Below, piece after piece: positions 1 through 7,235 of a stretch of 10,941 nt of DNA. Below the pieces are notes generated by a model. It did not search any database. It saw only the letters and a program-made list of their open reading frames with translations, and was not told the DNA's origin. The stretch's first letter is position 1. Each line of letters starts with the position of its first letter. The stretch comes from Treponema sp. (lineage in GTDB: Bacteria; Spirochaetota; Spirochaetia; Treponematales; Rectinemataceae): the NCBI GenBank assembly GCA_017849315.1, contig JAFIHQ010000160.1, positions 1 to 10,941 on the forward strand. The letters run 5' to 3'. Made by a program: the position numbers and the translations under genes.

Positions 1-870
1 CGGCGAAGGCACATCGCCAGTCAGAATAATCCTTTGCCGCTTGGCTTCTATCTTAGGATCGGGAATCGGCGCTGCAAAAAGCAGAGCCTGTGTATACGGG
101 TGTAGTGGCTTCTTATACAGATCTTTGGCCTTAGAAGTCTCCACAATGACGCCCAGATACATGACTGCAACTCGGTCAGAAATATACTGAATCACCGCAA
201 GATCATGCGCAATAAAGAGATAAGTAAGTCCAAACTCTTGCTGAAGATCCTTAAAGAGGTTCAATATCTGCGACTGAATCGAAACATCCAAAGCGGAAAC
301 AGGTTCGTCGCACAACATCAGTTCAGGCCGGAGCGCAAGCGCTCGGGCAATACCAATGCGCTGCCGTTGCCCACCGGAGAACTCGTGCGGATATCGGTTC
401 TTAAAAAACCGCGACAACCCCACGCGCTCCATCAGCATCTCGACGCGCTCTTCGCACTCCTCTTTGCTCTTGTCCAGCATGTGCCGCTTTCTGTAAATCT
501 CCATGGGCTCGCCAATTATCTCGCCGGCCGTCATTCTGGGGTTGAGCGATGCATACGGATCCTGGAAGACCATCTGCATGTTCATGCGCGTCTTGAGCAT
601 CTCTGCCGGCTTCAATTTGGTAAGATCTTGCCCTTTGAACATGACCTCGCCGCCTGTTGGTTTGTACAACTGCGCTACCGCTCTGACAGTGGTAGACTTG
701 CCACAGCCCGATTCACCAACTAGGCCCAAGGTTTCGCCACGTTTGATCTTAAAGTTTACACCATCAACGGCATAAATATAGCTCTTGTTCTTTGCCCGCC
801 ATGCACGACCAACAGGAAAATGCATTTTGAGGTCGCGCACATCGAGTAGCGTAGTATCGTTTTCGCTCAT
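1..870 (-). CDS. oppF: Oligopeptide ABC transporter ATP-binding protein OppF (C-terminus cut by window edge)
   Basis: This is one of the two cytoplasmic ATPases that power peptide import through the OppB-OppC channel. The frame is open for 290 codons from the ATG at 870 to the window edge. Visible motifs are Walker A GESGCGKST (residues 52-60), the Q-loop in VFQDP (Q103), the signature FSGGQRQR (164-171), Walker B LMLCDEP (184-190) followed by SALD, and the switch histidine in FIAHD (H222). The last visible residues, LTGDVPSP, belong to the C-terminal oligopeptide-transporter extension, so probably only a few tens of residues are missing. The ATG shares one base with the oppD stop (TGATG), and a GGAGGAG Shine-Dalgarno lies inside the oppD end at 876-882, so translational coupling is likely. 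The F rather than D assignment rests on gene order and on the GGQ signature, compared with GGM in the upstream gene. The transported substrate could equally be a dipeptide or another small peptide. Confidence 0.93.
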   Translation of the reverse strand, partial: MSENDTTLLDVRDLKMHFPVGRAWRAKNKSYIYAVDGVNFKIKRGETLGLVGESGCGKSTTVRAVAQLYKPTGGEVMFKGQDLTKLKPAEMLKTRMNMQMVFQDPYASLNPRMTAGEIIGEPMEIYRKRHMLDKSKEECEERVEMLMERVGLSRFFKNRYPHEFSGGQRQRIGIARALALRPELMLCDEPVSALDVSIQSQILNLFKDLQQEFGLTYLFIAHDLAVIQYISDRVAVMYLGVIVETSKAKDLYKKPLHPYTQALLFAAPIPDPKIEAKRQRIILTGDVPSP

Positions 871-1856
871 CAATGCTCCTCCGCATAAAGCCAGCAGGAT
901 ACAGCACTGCCGTTTTCTGCTTTTACCGACACAGGATACTTTTTCTTGCAGATGTCCATCGCCCGGTCGCAACGCGGGTAGAAAGGACAGCAGTCCGGCA
1001 GATCAATAACGTTGGGCGGCTGCCCTTGGATCGAATAAAGCCGATATGCGTTTTCTTTGTCTATTCGTGGTACAGATCTGATCAGACCCTGCGTGTAAGG
1101 GTGCCTCGGATTTTCGAAAATATCCGCGGTTCTTCCCCTTTCCACAATTCTGCCAGCGTACATGACGCAAATTGTGTCACAAGTTCCTGCTACCACTCCC
1201 AGCGAGTGTGTGATAAGAATAACCGCTGTGCCAAGGCGTTTCGTCAAATCTGACATGAGTTCGAGAATCTGCGCCTGTATTGTTACGTCTAGAGCGCTTG
1301 TCGGTTCATCAGCGATCAGAATCTCCGGATTGCACGAAAGCCCCATAGCGATCATGACTCGTTGGCGCATACCTCCAGAAAACTGATGCGGATACTGATC
1401 GATTCGCTTTTCTGGAGCAGGGATGCCTGCCAGCATGAGCATCTCTATGGCTTTTTCTTTTGCCGCCTTCTTATCCAGCTTCTGATGAAGCATAATGGTC
1501 TCTACCATCTGCGTTGAAACCTTCAGATAAGGATTGAGCGATGTCATTGGATCCTGGAAAATCATGGAAATCTTGTTTCCCCTGATCTGGCGGATTTCGT
1601 CCTGTGGCATTTTCAGAAGATCCTTTCCCCTGAACAACACCTCACCACCCACGATCTTTCCGGGCGGATTGGGAATCAGATTGATTATGGACAAATTCGT
1701 CACACTCTTGCCAGAACCGGATTCGCCAACAATCCCCAAGGTTTCACCCTTGTGCAGATCAAAACTGACACCATCAACCGCTTTGACGATCCCTTCGTCC
1801 ACCATAAAGTATGTTTGCAGGTTCTTTACCTGGAGAATAACTTCTTCATCGGCCAT
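870..1856 (-). CDS. oppD: Oligopeptide ABC transporter ATP-binding protein OppD
   Basis: This is the second ATPase of the peptide importer, 328 aa, a normal length for the family. Motifs in order are Walker A GESGSGKS (44-51), Q-loop Q101 in IFQDP, signature FSGGMRQR (159-166), Walker B ILIADEP (179-185), the D-loop SALD, and switch histidine H217 in ITHSLG. The C-terminal extension has the cysteine pattern C290-x5-C296-x6-C303-x17-C321 inside a CPFYPRC context. Related dipeptide and oligopeptide transporter ATPases use this pattern to bind a [4Fe-4S] cluster, so such a cluster is plausible here, but that is inference. The ATG at 1856 is preceded by AAGGAG (1866-1871) at 9 nt, in the 17-nt gap after oppC. 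The stop overlaps the oppF start by one base. The ATPase should be cytoplasmic and pair with OppF under the OppB-OppC channel. Confidence 0.95.
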   Translation of the reverse strand: MADEEVILQVKNLQTYFMVDEGIVKAVDGVSFDLHKGETLGIVGESGSGKSVTNLSIINLIPNPPGKIVGGEVLFRGKDLLKMPQDEIRQIRGNKISMIFQDPMTSLNPYLKVSTQMVETIMLHQKLDKKAAKEKAIEMLMLAGIPAPEKRIDQYPHQFSGGMRQRVMIAMGLSCNPEILIADEPTSALDVTIQAQILELMSDLTKRLGTAVILITHSLGVVAGTCDTICVMYAGRIVERGRTADIFENPRHPYTQGLIRSVPRIDKENAYRLYSIQGQPPNVIDLPDCCPFYPRCDRAMDICKKKYPVSVKAENGSAVSCWLYAEEH

Positions 1857-1873
1857 GTTGACTAACTCCTTGT

Positions 1874-3184
1874 TTAGGTTCTGTTCTTGCTCTGCGGATC
1901 CAAGGCGTCGCGTAGGCCATCACCCAGGAAGTTCATACAGAAAAGGAATAACGTCATGGCGATCGAAGGAGCGAGCAACTGCCAGGATGAGAATTCCATC
2001 GCCTTGACACCTTCCGAAACGAGCGTTCCCCACGAAGCCTCTGGCGCGGAAACACCCAGTCCCAGGAATGACAGAAAGGATTCGTTCATTATAAAGCTTG
2101 GCATAAGCATTGTGGAATAAACGATGATTATACCGAGCGTGTTTGGCAACAGATGCTTTGTTATTATCCGCCATGTACTGGCACCCATAGAGCGTGCAGC
2201 TTCCACAAATTCCGAGTTCTTGAGGCTTATGATCTGACCCCTTACAACTCGTGCAATGGTCAGCCAGGACACCAGCGCTATTGCCACAAACAGAATCGCA
2301 AAATTGCCTCTAGCCTTTTCGCCGACAAAGGCCATGATGATAATGACAATAAGCATGTATGGCAGGCCATACATTATGTCCACAAAGCGCATCATGACAT
2401 TGTCCAGCCAGCCGCCAATATAACCGGCGATGGCTCCGAAAAGAATCCCTACGAGCGCCGCAGTAAGCGTACCGACGAGTCCAATCATTATGGATATGCG
2501 ACCACCATAGATGGTTCTGGAAAGTAGATCTCGGCCCAGATCGTCAGTGCCAAAAATATAGACCTTCTTATAAGAAGGATCCGTATGTATCTCATTCTTG
2601 ATCTTTTCCAGGTTTTCCTTTTGGAAGTTAAGCTCTCGTACTAAAGGATCAGCGGATGCAGTATCGATACCATGCCCGCCAAAATCCAAGGAGAATGAGA
2701 TGTTCGGATCTACATAGTCAGAGTCATTTGTTGCTGATTCCATCTCAGCACTTTGAGGAGCTTCACCATTCTCTTGGGGGCTGATTTCTCCTCCTTCCAA
2801 TCCAGGTGAGGGCTCGCCAAAATCAAAACCCGTGCTGGAGTTATAGCCTGCATCTTGTTCGGCTTGTCCTTTTTCTTTTACTGCCTCTTCCAACTGCGCG
2901 ATTCTGTTCTCAAGTTTTGCAACTACCAGATCGCCGGCTGGCCTAAAAGATGGAGGTAGCGTGGCGTTATTTATGTGCTGCTCTTTATAGTCGTAGATAA
3001 TTCCTGCTTGCGTCAGCAAAGGCGCACCTAGAGATATAATTGTGTAAAGGCCGACAATTATCAGACTGACGAAAGCCATCTTATTTTTTCGTAGTCGCTT
3101 CCAGGCATCAGCCCAGAGCGAGATTGGCTTCATTACCTGATTGAATTCGTTGACCGCTTGATCTTGCCGTTTTTTGTTGCTCAT
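1874..3184 (-). CDS. oppC: Oligopeptide ABC transporter permease OppC with a large acidic periplasmic insertion
   Basis: This is one of two inner-membrane subunits that form the peptide channel. At 436 aa it is well above the roughly 300 aa usual for OppC. Residues 1-35 look cytoplasmic and 36-56 form the first membrane segment. The family motif FGTDDLGRD sits at 211-219, and the remaining membrane segments follow from about 232. The EAA loop that docks the ATPases is at about 325-350 (EFVEAARSMG...HLLPNTL). The extra length lies between membrane segment 1 and the GTDDLGRD motif, about residues 80-205. A charged helical stretch (about 85-108) comes first, then residues 106-182 hold 16 Asp/Glu and no Lys or Arg, rich in Ser, Gly, Asn and Pro, then a second charged helix (about 183-200). 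By family topology this loop faces the periplasm. The ATG at 3184 follows AGGAG at 3192-3196, whose bases overlap the oppB stop codon. Confidence 0.93.
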   Translation of the reverse strand: MSNKKRQDQAVNEFNQVMKPISLWADAWKRLRKNKMAFVSLIIVGLYTIISLGAPLLTQAGIIYDYKEQHINNATLPPSFRPAGDLVVAKLENRIAQLEEAVKEKGQAEQDAGYNSSTGFDFGEPSPGLEGGEISPQENGEAPQSAEMESATNDSDYVDPNISFSLDFGGHGIDTASADPLVRELNFQKENLEKIKNEIHTDPSYKKVYIFGTDDLGRDLLSRTIYGGRISIMIGLVGTLTAALVGILFGAIAGYIGGWLDNVMMRFVDIMYGLPYMLIVIIIMAFVGEKARGNFAILFVAIALVSWLTIARVVRGQIISLKNSEFVEAARSMGASTWRIITKHLLPNTLGIIIVYSTMLMPSFIMNESFLSFLGLGVSAPEASWGTLVSEGVKAMEFSSWQLLAPSIAMTLFLFCMNFLGDGLRDALDPQSKNRT

Positions 3185-3195
3185 CGCTCTAGCTC

Positions 3196-4122
3196 CTACT
3201 TGTAAGAGATTCGGGGATCAAGGAATCCGTAAACTATGTCAACAAGAAGATTTGCAAACACAAGAATGAGCGAAAACACGATAACTTCGCCCATTATAAG
3301 TGTGTAGTCGCGGTTTATGGCAGCCTGCACAAAGGGTCTTCCAATACCAGGAATTAAGAAGACACTCTCGACAACGGTAGATCCTGTAACGATGCCAGAA
3401 AATGCCGGCCCCAAATAACTCACAACAGGCAGCATTGCGCCTTTGAGTACATGGCGACGAATCACAACGGACTCCTTCAGTCCCTTGGCTCTTGCAGTAC
3501 GAATATAGTCGGATCGCAGAACTTCCAGAATACTCGCACGTGAAAGTCTCGCTATATAAGCAAAATATGGAGCAGACAGTGTAATGGTCGGCAGAATCAG
3601 GGCCTTCCAACCATGTACCGACGTCCATTGCCCCATAGGCAAAATCTTCCACTGCATTCCCACAAAGAGCTGGAGCACAGGTCCTAAGACAAATAGAGGA
3701 ACCGATATTCCTATTACCGCTATAGATTCCGCCAGGTAATCGGGCCACCTGTTTTGCTTAAGAGCCGCTATTATGCCCACCAAGACACCGAAGATAACAG
3801 CAACCAGAAGTGAGATTACCCCAAGCTCCATCGAGACTGGAAATCCCTGATCAATCATCTCGTTTACTGTCAGATCCCGGTACCGGTATGATGGCCCCAA
3901 GTCCCACCGCAGGACGTCGCCCAAATAGCGAAGATACTGCTTACCAAGCGGTTCATCCATGTGGTATCGCTTCATCAAATTCTGAAGGATAATCTCCGGC
4001 ACATCCTTTTCTCGCGCAAACGGCCCACCAGGGGCGAGTCTGATTAGGAAAAAGCTTAGTGTTATGATGACAAAAAGCGTTGGAATCAGACTTAACACTC
4101 GCCGAATGATATAACGTGACAT
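3196..4122 (-). CDS. oppB: Oligopeptide ABC transporter permease OppB
   Basis: This is the second membrane subunit of the channel, 308 aa from the chosen start, which matches the family. The N-terminus MSRYIIRRVL followed by a hydrophobic segment (about 9-29) and LAPGGPF is typical of OppB and DppB. Further hydrophobic segments lie near 100-120, 132-155, 174-192, 232-252 and 278-298. The EAA-type loop that contacts the ATPases is at about 207-232 (RTARAKGLKE...HVLKGAMLP), followed by the family motif VVESVFLIPGIGR. I chose the ATG at 4122 because AAGGAG (4132-4137) lies 9 nt upstream and the protein then starts as family members do. The frame stays open to an ATG at 4194, but those 24 extra residues are hydrophilic and not family-like. 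The stop codon lies 11 nt before oppC. The gene opens the compact oppBCDF block behind a 264-nt gap after oppA. Confidence 0.94.
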   Translation of the reverse strand: MSRYIIRRVLSLIPTLFVIITLSFFLIRLAPGGPFAREKDVPEIILQNLMKRYHMDEPLGKQYLRYLGDVLRWDLGPSYRYRDLTVNEMIDQGFPVSMELGVISLLVAVIFGVLVGIIAALKQNRWPDYLAESIAVIGISVPLFVLGPVLQLFVGMQWKILPMGQWTSVHGWKALILPTITLSAPYFAYIARLSRASILEVLRSDYIRTARAKGLKESVVIRRHVLKGAMLPVVSYLGPAFSGIVTGSTVVESVFLIPGIGRPFVQAAINRDYTLIMGEVIVFSLILVFANLLVDIVYGFLDPRISYK

Positions 4123-4131
4123 TCGGTCACT

Positions 4132-4137
4132 CTCCTT
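4132..4137 (-). promoter_or_regulatory. Ribosome binding site that fixes the oppB start
   Basis: AAGGAG on the minus strand, 9 nt before the ATG at 4122. It favours that start over the in-frame ATG at 4194, which would give a 24-residue extension unlike the family. Confidence 0.75.
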
Positions 4138-4238
4138 TCTTGCCTGCATAACCAAGAACCTACATTTCATGTAAGTCTCTGTGATGGTCAGCATTTCAGA
4201 TTATGAACCATGAGAGCCTTGTGGCCTCAAGATTTAAA

Positions 4239-4272
4239 ATGATATCACGAAAAAATGAAACTCGCCAGTCAA
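4239..4272 (-). promoter_or_regulatory. Possible promoter for oppBCDF (weak)
   Basis: Downstream of the oppA terminator the minus strand has TTGACT (4267-4272), a good -35 match. It is followed by TGATATCAT (4239-4247), which reads as an extended -10 (TG-n-TATCAT). The spacing is not ideal: 22 nt to TATCAT (4239-4244), or 19 nt to TGATAT (4242-4247). An AT-rich TTTTAAAT lies just beyond. The TGATATCA core is an 8-bp palindrome and could instead be part of an operator. A small imperfect hairpin (TGAG-GCC / GGC-CTCA with one bulged base, 4211-4229) lies in what would be the leader. A promoter is expected here because a terminator cuts oppBCDF off from oppA, but the sequence support is modest. 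Confidence 0.3.
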
Positions 4273-4327
4273 GATTTTCTCTTGTGCCTGCTACGTGCCA
4301 GTAAAAAGCGGATTCTACACATTCCAG

Positions 4328-4358
4328 AAAAAAAAAGCCAGAGTCTCCTCTGGCTTTT
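4328..4358 (-). terminator. Intrinsic terminator downstream of oppA
   Basis: On the minus strand there is a perfect 8-bp stem AGCCAGAG / CTCTGGCT with a 4-nt loop (GAGA), at 4336-4343 paired with 4348-4355. Flanking A-T pairs extend it by three, and it runs straight into nine T residues. It begins about 30 nt after the oppA stop. In the plus direction the T run is only four, so it works mainly for oppA. It probably lets the binding-protein mRNA accumulate while limiting readthrough into oppBCDF. Confidence 0.85.
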
Positions 4359-4386
4359 ATACATCAATCAGTCCTGATCACGAGGC

Positions 4387-5937
4387 CTACTTAGTCTTGG
4401 GCCGGATGAACTTCCATGGATGGACGTTCATTGGATTTGGATACCAGCCATCCCACTTATCCAGATCGATAACGTTCTGAGTTACATAGAAATAGATTGG
4501 AATAATCGCCATATCCTGGTCGATCAGGATGGCCTCTGCCTGGCTTAGCGTCTTCATTCTCTCGGCACCAGTCTGAGTTTTGGCTTTCTCGATCAACTCA
4601 TCGTACTTCTTGTTGGAATAGAGACCGTCGTTCTGCGTTCCACCAGTTACCCACATGTCCGTAAAGGTTGAAGGATCGAGGTAGTCTGCTATCCAGCCTG
4701 CGCGAGCGATGTCAAAGTTGTGTGACTGTGACCTTGTGTCGAGGTAGGTTCCCCACTCCTGGTTAACAAGTTCGACGTCGATTCCAAGATTCTTCTTCCA
4801 CTCAGCCTGAATGAACTCTGCAATTTTCTTATGGCTGGAGCTGGTGTTATAGAGAATGGACAGTTTGGGGAAACCTTTGCCATTGGGATAGCCTGCTTCT
4901 GCAAGCAGTTTGCGCGCCATTTCGGGGTTGAAGTCGTAGCCCTTAGCCGGTGTGTAGCCAGTGCTGGGCGGTACAAACGAATTGGCCGGCACTTGTCCAC
5001 CCTTGGTAACCTGCTCGACCAGAACCTTTTTATCAAAGCTCATGGCAAGAGCCTTACGCACGCGGACATCATCAAGCGGCTTGTGAGTCACGTTGAGAAT
5101 ATAGTAATAAGTGCCATATTCCGGCGCCACATGGAAATCCTTGCGCAACTTGATTTCGTCCATAAGCTCAAGAGGAACTGCATCGATCCAGTCTGCGGCG
5201 CCGCTCTTGTAAAGATTATAACCTACGTTGAGGTCTTCGTTCGCAATGAACGTGACCTGTTTGAGAGCGACATTCTTGGCGTCCCAATACTTGTTGTTCT
5301 TAACGACGACCACTTTCTCCTGCGGTCGCCATTCCTTAAGAACGAACGGGCCATTGGATACCCAGTTTTCAGGCTTTACCCAGTTGTTGCCATACTTCTC
5401 GATTGCATGCATTGGGACAATAGCGAATGCATAGTGGGTAACCATATCGGGGAAGAAGGGGGTCGGGCCGACCAGTTTCACTTCGAAGGTCTGGGGGTCG
5501 ACCGCGCGAATCTTGACAGCTTCCGGGCCTGCTTTGCCGGACAGGTAATCCATTCCGCCTTCAATGTACATAGCGGGAAGATCGGCATATTGGAAGGCGT
5601 TCTTTGGATCCATCTTGCGGAGCCAAGACTTGACGACGGTGTCGGCAGTTATGGGCACGCCGTCGGACCACGTAGCGTTGCGAAGTTTAAAGGTTATGGT
5701 CTTAAAATCCTTACTAAAGGTCCAGCTTTGAGCAATGCCCGGCAAAGCTCTATTGGTTTTTGGATCCGCAATAGTCAAACCCTCAAACAGAGCCATATAG
5801 ATTCTGTGCTCGGGCACACCTTCAACCGCATGCGGATCTAGCGAAGTGGGCTCAGCTCCGTTCACGATAGTGAAGTTCTGAGCGCCGACCGCAGCAACGG
5901 CCAAAAGGGCGAGAAGGATAGCTAAAGTCCTTTTCAT
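4387..5937 (-). CDS. oppA: Periplasmic oligopeptide-binding protein OppA (SBP family 5)
   Basis: This is the solute-binding protein that captures peptides in the periplasm and delivers them to OppB-OppC. It is 516 aa, normal for the family. Residues 1-19 form a Sec signal (MKR, then a Leu/Ala-rich core), with a likely signal peptidase I site after A19 (VGA|QN). There is no cysteine at the cleavage site, so it is not a lipoprotein. Family-5 landmarks include GAEPTSLDPH (27-36), the MALFEGL segment (48-54), SNGPFVLKEW (194-203), DDVRVRKALAMSFDK (289-303) and AGWIADYLDPSTF (413-425); the last is close to the Gram-negative OppA pattern. The ATG at 5937 follows AGGAGG (5943-5948) at 5 nt, and a promoter-like sequence lies just upstream. 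A strong terminator follows the stop codon. Peptide length and specificity cannot be read from the sequence; an MppA-like murein-peptide binder is an alternative. Confidence 0.95.
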   Translation of the reverse strand: MKRTLAILLALLAVAAVGAQNFTIVNGAEPTSLDPHAVEGVPEHRIYMALFEGLTIADPKTNRALPGIAQSWTFSKDFKTITFKLRNATWSDGVPITADTVVKSWLRKMDPKNAFQYADLPAMYIEGGMDYLSGKAGPEAVKIRAVDPQTFEVKLVGPTPFFPDMVTHYAFAIVPMHAIEKYGNNWVKPENWVSNGPFVLKEWRPQEKVVVVKNNKYWDAKNVALKQVTFIANEDLNVGYNLYKSGAADWIDAVPLELMDEIKLRKDFHVAPEYGTYYYILNVTHKPLDDVRVRKALAMSFDKKVLVEQVTKGGQVPANSFVPPSTGYTPAKGYDFNPEMARKLLAEAGYPNGKGFPKLSILYNTSSSHKKIAEFIQAEWKKNLGIDVELVNQEWGTYLDTRSQSHNFDIARAGWIADYLDPSTFTDMWVTGGTQNDGLYSNKKYDELIEKAKTQTGAERMKTLSQAEAILIDQDMAIIPIYFYVTQNVIDLDKWDGWYPNPMNVHPWKFIRPKTK

Positions 5938-5967
5938 TAAAACCTCCTGTAGAATTCTAGATATTAA

Positions 5968-5996
5968 ACTATATACTCACTAAAATGGGAATGCAA
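5968..5996 (-). promoter_or_regulatory. Probable sigma-70-type promoter of oppA
   Basis: On the minus strand, TTGCAT (5991-5996) and TATAGT (5968-5973) are separated by exactly 17 nt. Transcription would begin near 5960, giving a leader of about 23 nt that contains the AGGAGG ribosome site. The 83-nt gap also has to hold signals for the divergent dehydrogenase gene. On the plus strand TATACT (5972-5977) overlaps this -10, but no convincing -35 accompanies it. Confidence 0.6.
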
Positions 5997-6007
5997 TAAG
6001 GTTTTTT

Positions 6008-6014
6008 GGGGGAG
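6008..6014 (+). promoter_or_regulatory. Ribosome binding site that fixes the dehydrogenase start
   Basis: GGGGGAG lies 6 nt before the ATG at 6021. It supports that start over an in-frame TTG at 6006, which lies before the ribosome site itself. Confidence 0.65.
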
Positions 6015-6020
6015 ATTCAG

Positions 6021-7235
6021 ATGGCGTTTACATTCAACTCTCCAGTCAAGATTGTGTTTGGCGAGGGATGCGCAGACCAGGTTGGTCAGGAACTGGTGGG
6101 GCTCGGTGCAAAAAAGGTGCTCGTGGTGACAGGGCCAGGGCACCGACACGAGGAGCAAGACCATGCAGGAGCCGCGCAGGCGGGCCACGAAGGCAATGGC
6201 CACGAAGGCGCATTCGAGACTGTTGTAGCTGCGCTCAAGAAGGCAGGCTTGGAGTACGTTCGCTTTGCAGGGGCAGGCGCCGACCCGACGCCGGCAATGG
6301 TGGAAGAAGGGGCGTGTGTCTTTAAGGAAGCGCGGTGCGATGCAATTCTGGCGCTGGGAGGGGGTAGCCCGATGGACTGCGCCAAGGCCATCGGCGCGTC
6401 GATGGGCGAAGGTCGACCTTTTGCCGACTTTGTAGGCACAGGCAGGGTCCTGGCGGCGCCAGTGCCGCCGCTCGTTGCGGTGCCGACCACGGCAGGAACA
6501 GGCTCGGAAGTGTCGGGCACGAGCGTTCTGACTATCGAAAAAGACGGCCACAAGATGAAGCTGGGCACCTCAGGGGCGACGCTTTTCCCAAAAGCGGCCT
6601 TTGTGGACCCGCTTTTGCACGTTTCGATGCCGAAGGCGCTCACGGCGGCCACAGGGATGGATGCCCTGACGCACGCGATCGAGTGCTACGTAGGCAGGCA
6701 GCACACGCCCCTTGCAGATTTGTACTGCATAGAAGCCATGCGTTTGATCGGCCTAAGCCTGCGCCGCGCATGCCAGCGTGGCGACAACCTCGAGGCGCGC
6801 GGAAACATGGCACTCGCCGCCACGTGCGCGGGGGTCGCACTGTCCAACGCCAGCCTCGGCATGGTGCACGGCTTTGCGCACGCGCTCGGGGCGCTGTGCG
6901 GGATGGCACACGGGACGGCGAACGCGATCATGCTGCCGTACGTGATGGCGGGCTGCGTGGACGATGCGGCAGAGCGGCTTGCGCTGGCAGGCGCGGCACT
7001 CACCGGCACGAGCAGCATCGATGCCCATGCTAGCGTGGCCGCACTCTTCAGCCTCGACCACGACATCGGCATTCCAAGAAGCCTTGCCGAAGCGGGCATC
7101 CCCGAGTCAATGCTCAAGCCAATTTACGAAGATGCAAAGAATTACAAGCGCCGACCCATGAGCCCTCACCTCTTTACAGACGAAGAACTCTGGCAAGTCC
7201 TCTATTCGGCCTGGTCCGGCACCGAAACGACATGA
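6021..7235 (+). CDS. Iron-containing (group III) alcohol dehydrogenase with a His-rich insertion
   Basis: This is an NAD(P)-dependent alcohol dehydrogenase of the Fe-ADH family, which interconverts alcohols with aldehydes or ketones in the cytoplasm. It is 404 aa against about 380-390 usual. The nucleotide-binding signature GGGSPMDCAK is at 113-122, and PTTAGTGSEV (155-164) is typical. The metal ligands expected from E. coli FucO are all present: D214 and H218 (in MDALTHAIE), then H283 and H297 in the HGFAHALG...HG segment with the correct 14-residue spacing. Residues about 39-62 hold an insertion with five His (41, 43, 48, 56, 61) and several acidic residues, where relatives have a short turn and helix after the first strand (KKVLVVTGPG). 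The substrate cannot be assigned; 1,3-propanediol, butanol, lactaldehyde and threonine-type dehydrogenases share these motifs. The 3' end overlaps sbcC by 34 nt on the opposite strand. GC content is much higher than in the opp genes. Confidence 0.92.
   Translation: MAFTFNSPVKIVFGEGCADQVGQELVGLGAKKVLVVTGPGHRHEEQDHAGAAQAGHEGNGHEGAFETVVAALKKAGLEYVRFAGAGADPTPAMVEEGACVFKEARCDAILALGGGSPMDCAKAIGASMGEGRPFADFVGTGRVLAAPVPPLVAVPTTAGTGSEVSGTSVLTIEKDGHKMKLGTSGATLFPKAAFVDPLLHVSMPKALTAATGMDALTHAIECYVGRQHTPLADLYCIEAMRLIGLSLRRACQRGDNLEARGNMALAATCAGVALSNASLGMVHGFAHALGALCGMAHGTANAIMLPYVMAGCVDDAAERLALAGAALTGTSSIDAHASVAALFSLDHDIGIPRSLAEAGIPESMLKPIYEDAKNYKRRPMSPHLFTDEELWQVLYSAWSGTETT
6183..6209 (+). repeat. Short tandem repeat in the dehydrogenase insertion
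   Basis: The 12-mer GGCCACGAAGGC occurs at 6183-6194 and exactly again at 6198-6209, a 15-nt period that keeps the frame. It encodes Gly-His-Glu-Gly twice (GHEGN-GHEG), which suggests that at least part of the His-rich insertion arose by local duplication. Confidence 0.9.

Noticed and set aside
4123..4194. A 24-residue N-terminal extension of OppB
   Set aside because: The extension is hydrophilic and not family-like, while a strong AAGGAG precedes the ATG at 4122 and gives the standard OppB N-terminus.
4831..5841. A 336-codon open frame on the plus strand opposite oppA
   Set aside because: oppA is unambiguous here; the opposite frame lacks motifs and starts and ends inside oppA without signals of its own.
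6140..6210. Frameshift or sequencing error in the dehydrogenase gene
   Set aside because: The frame is the same before and after the insertion, and family motifs resume directly at the ETVVAALKKAG helix, so it is an in-frame insertion.
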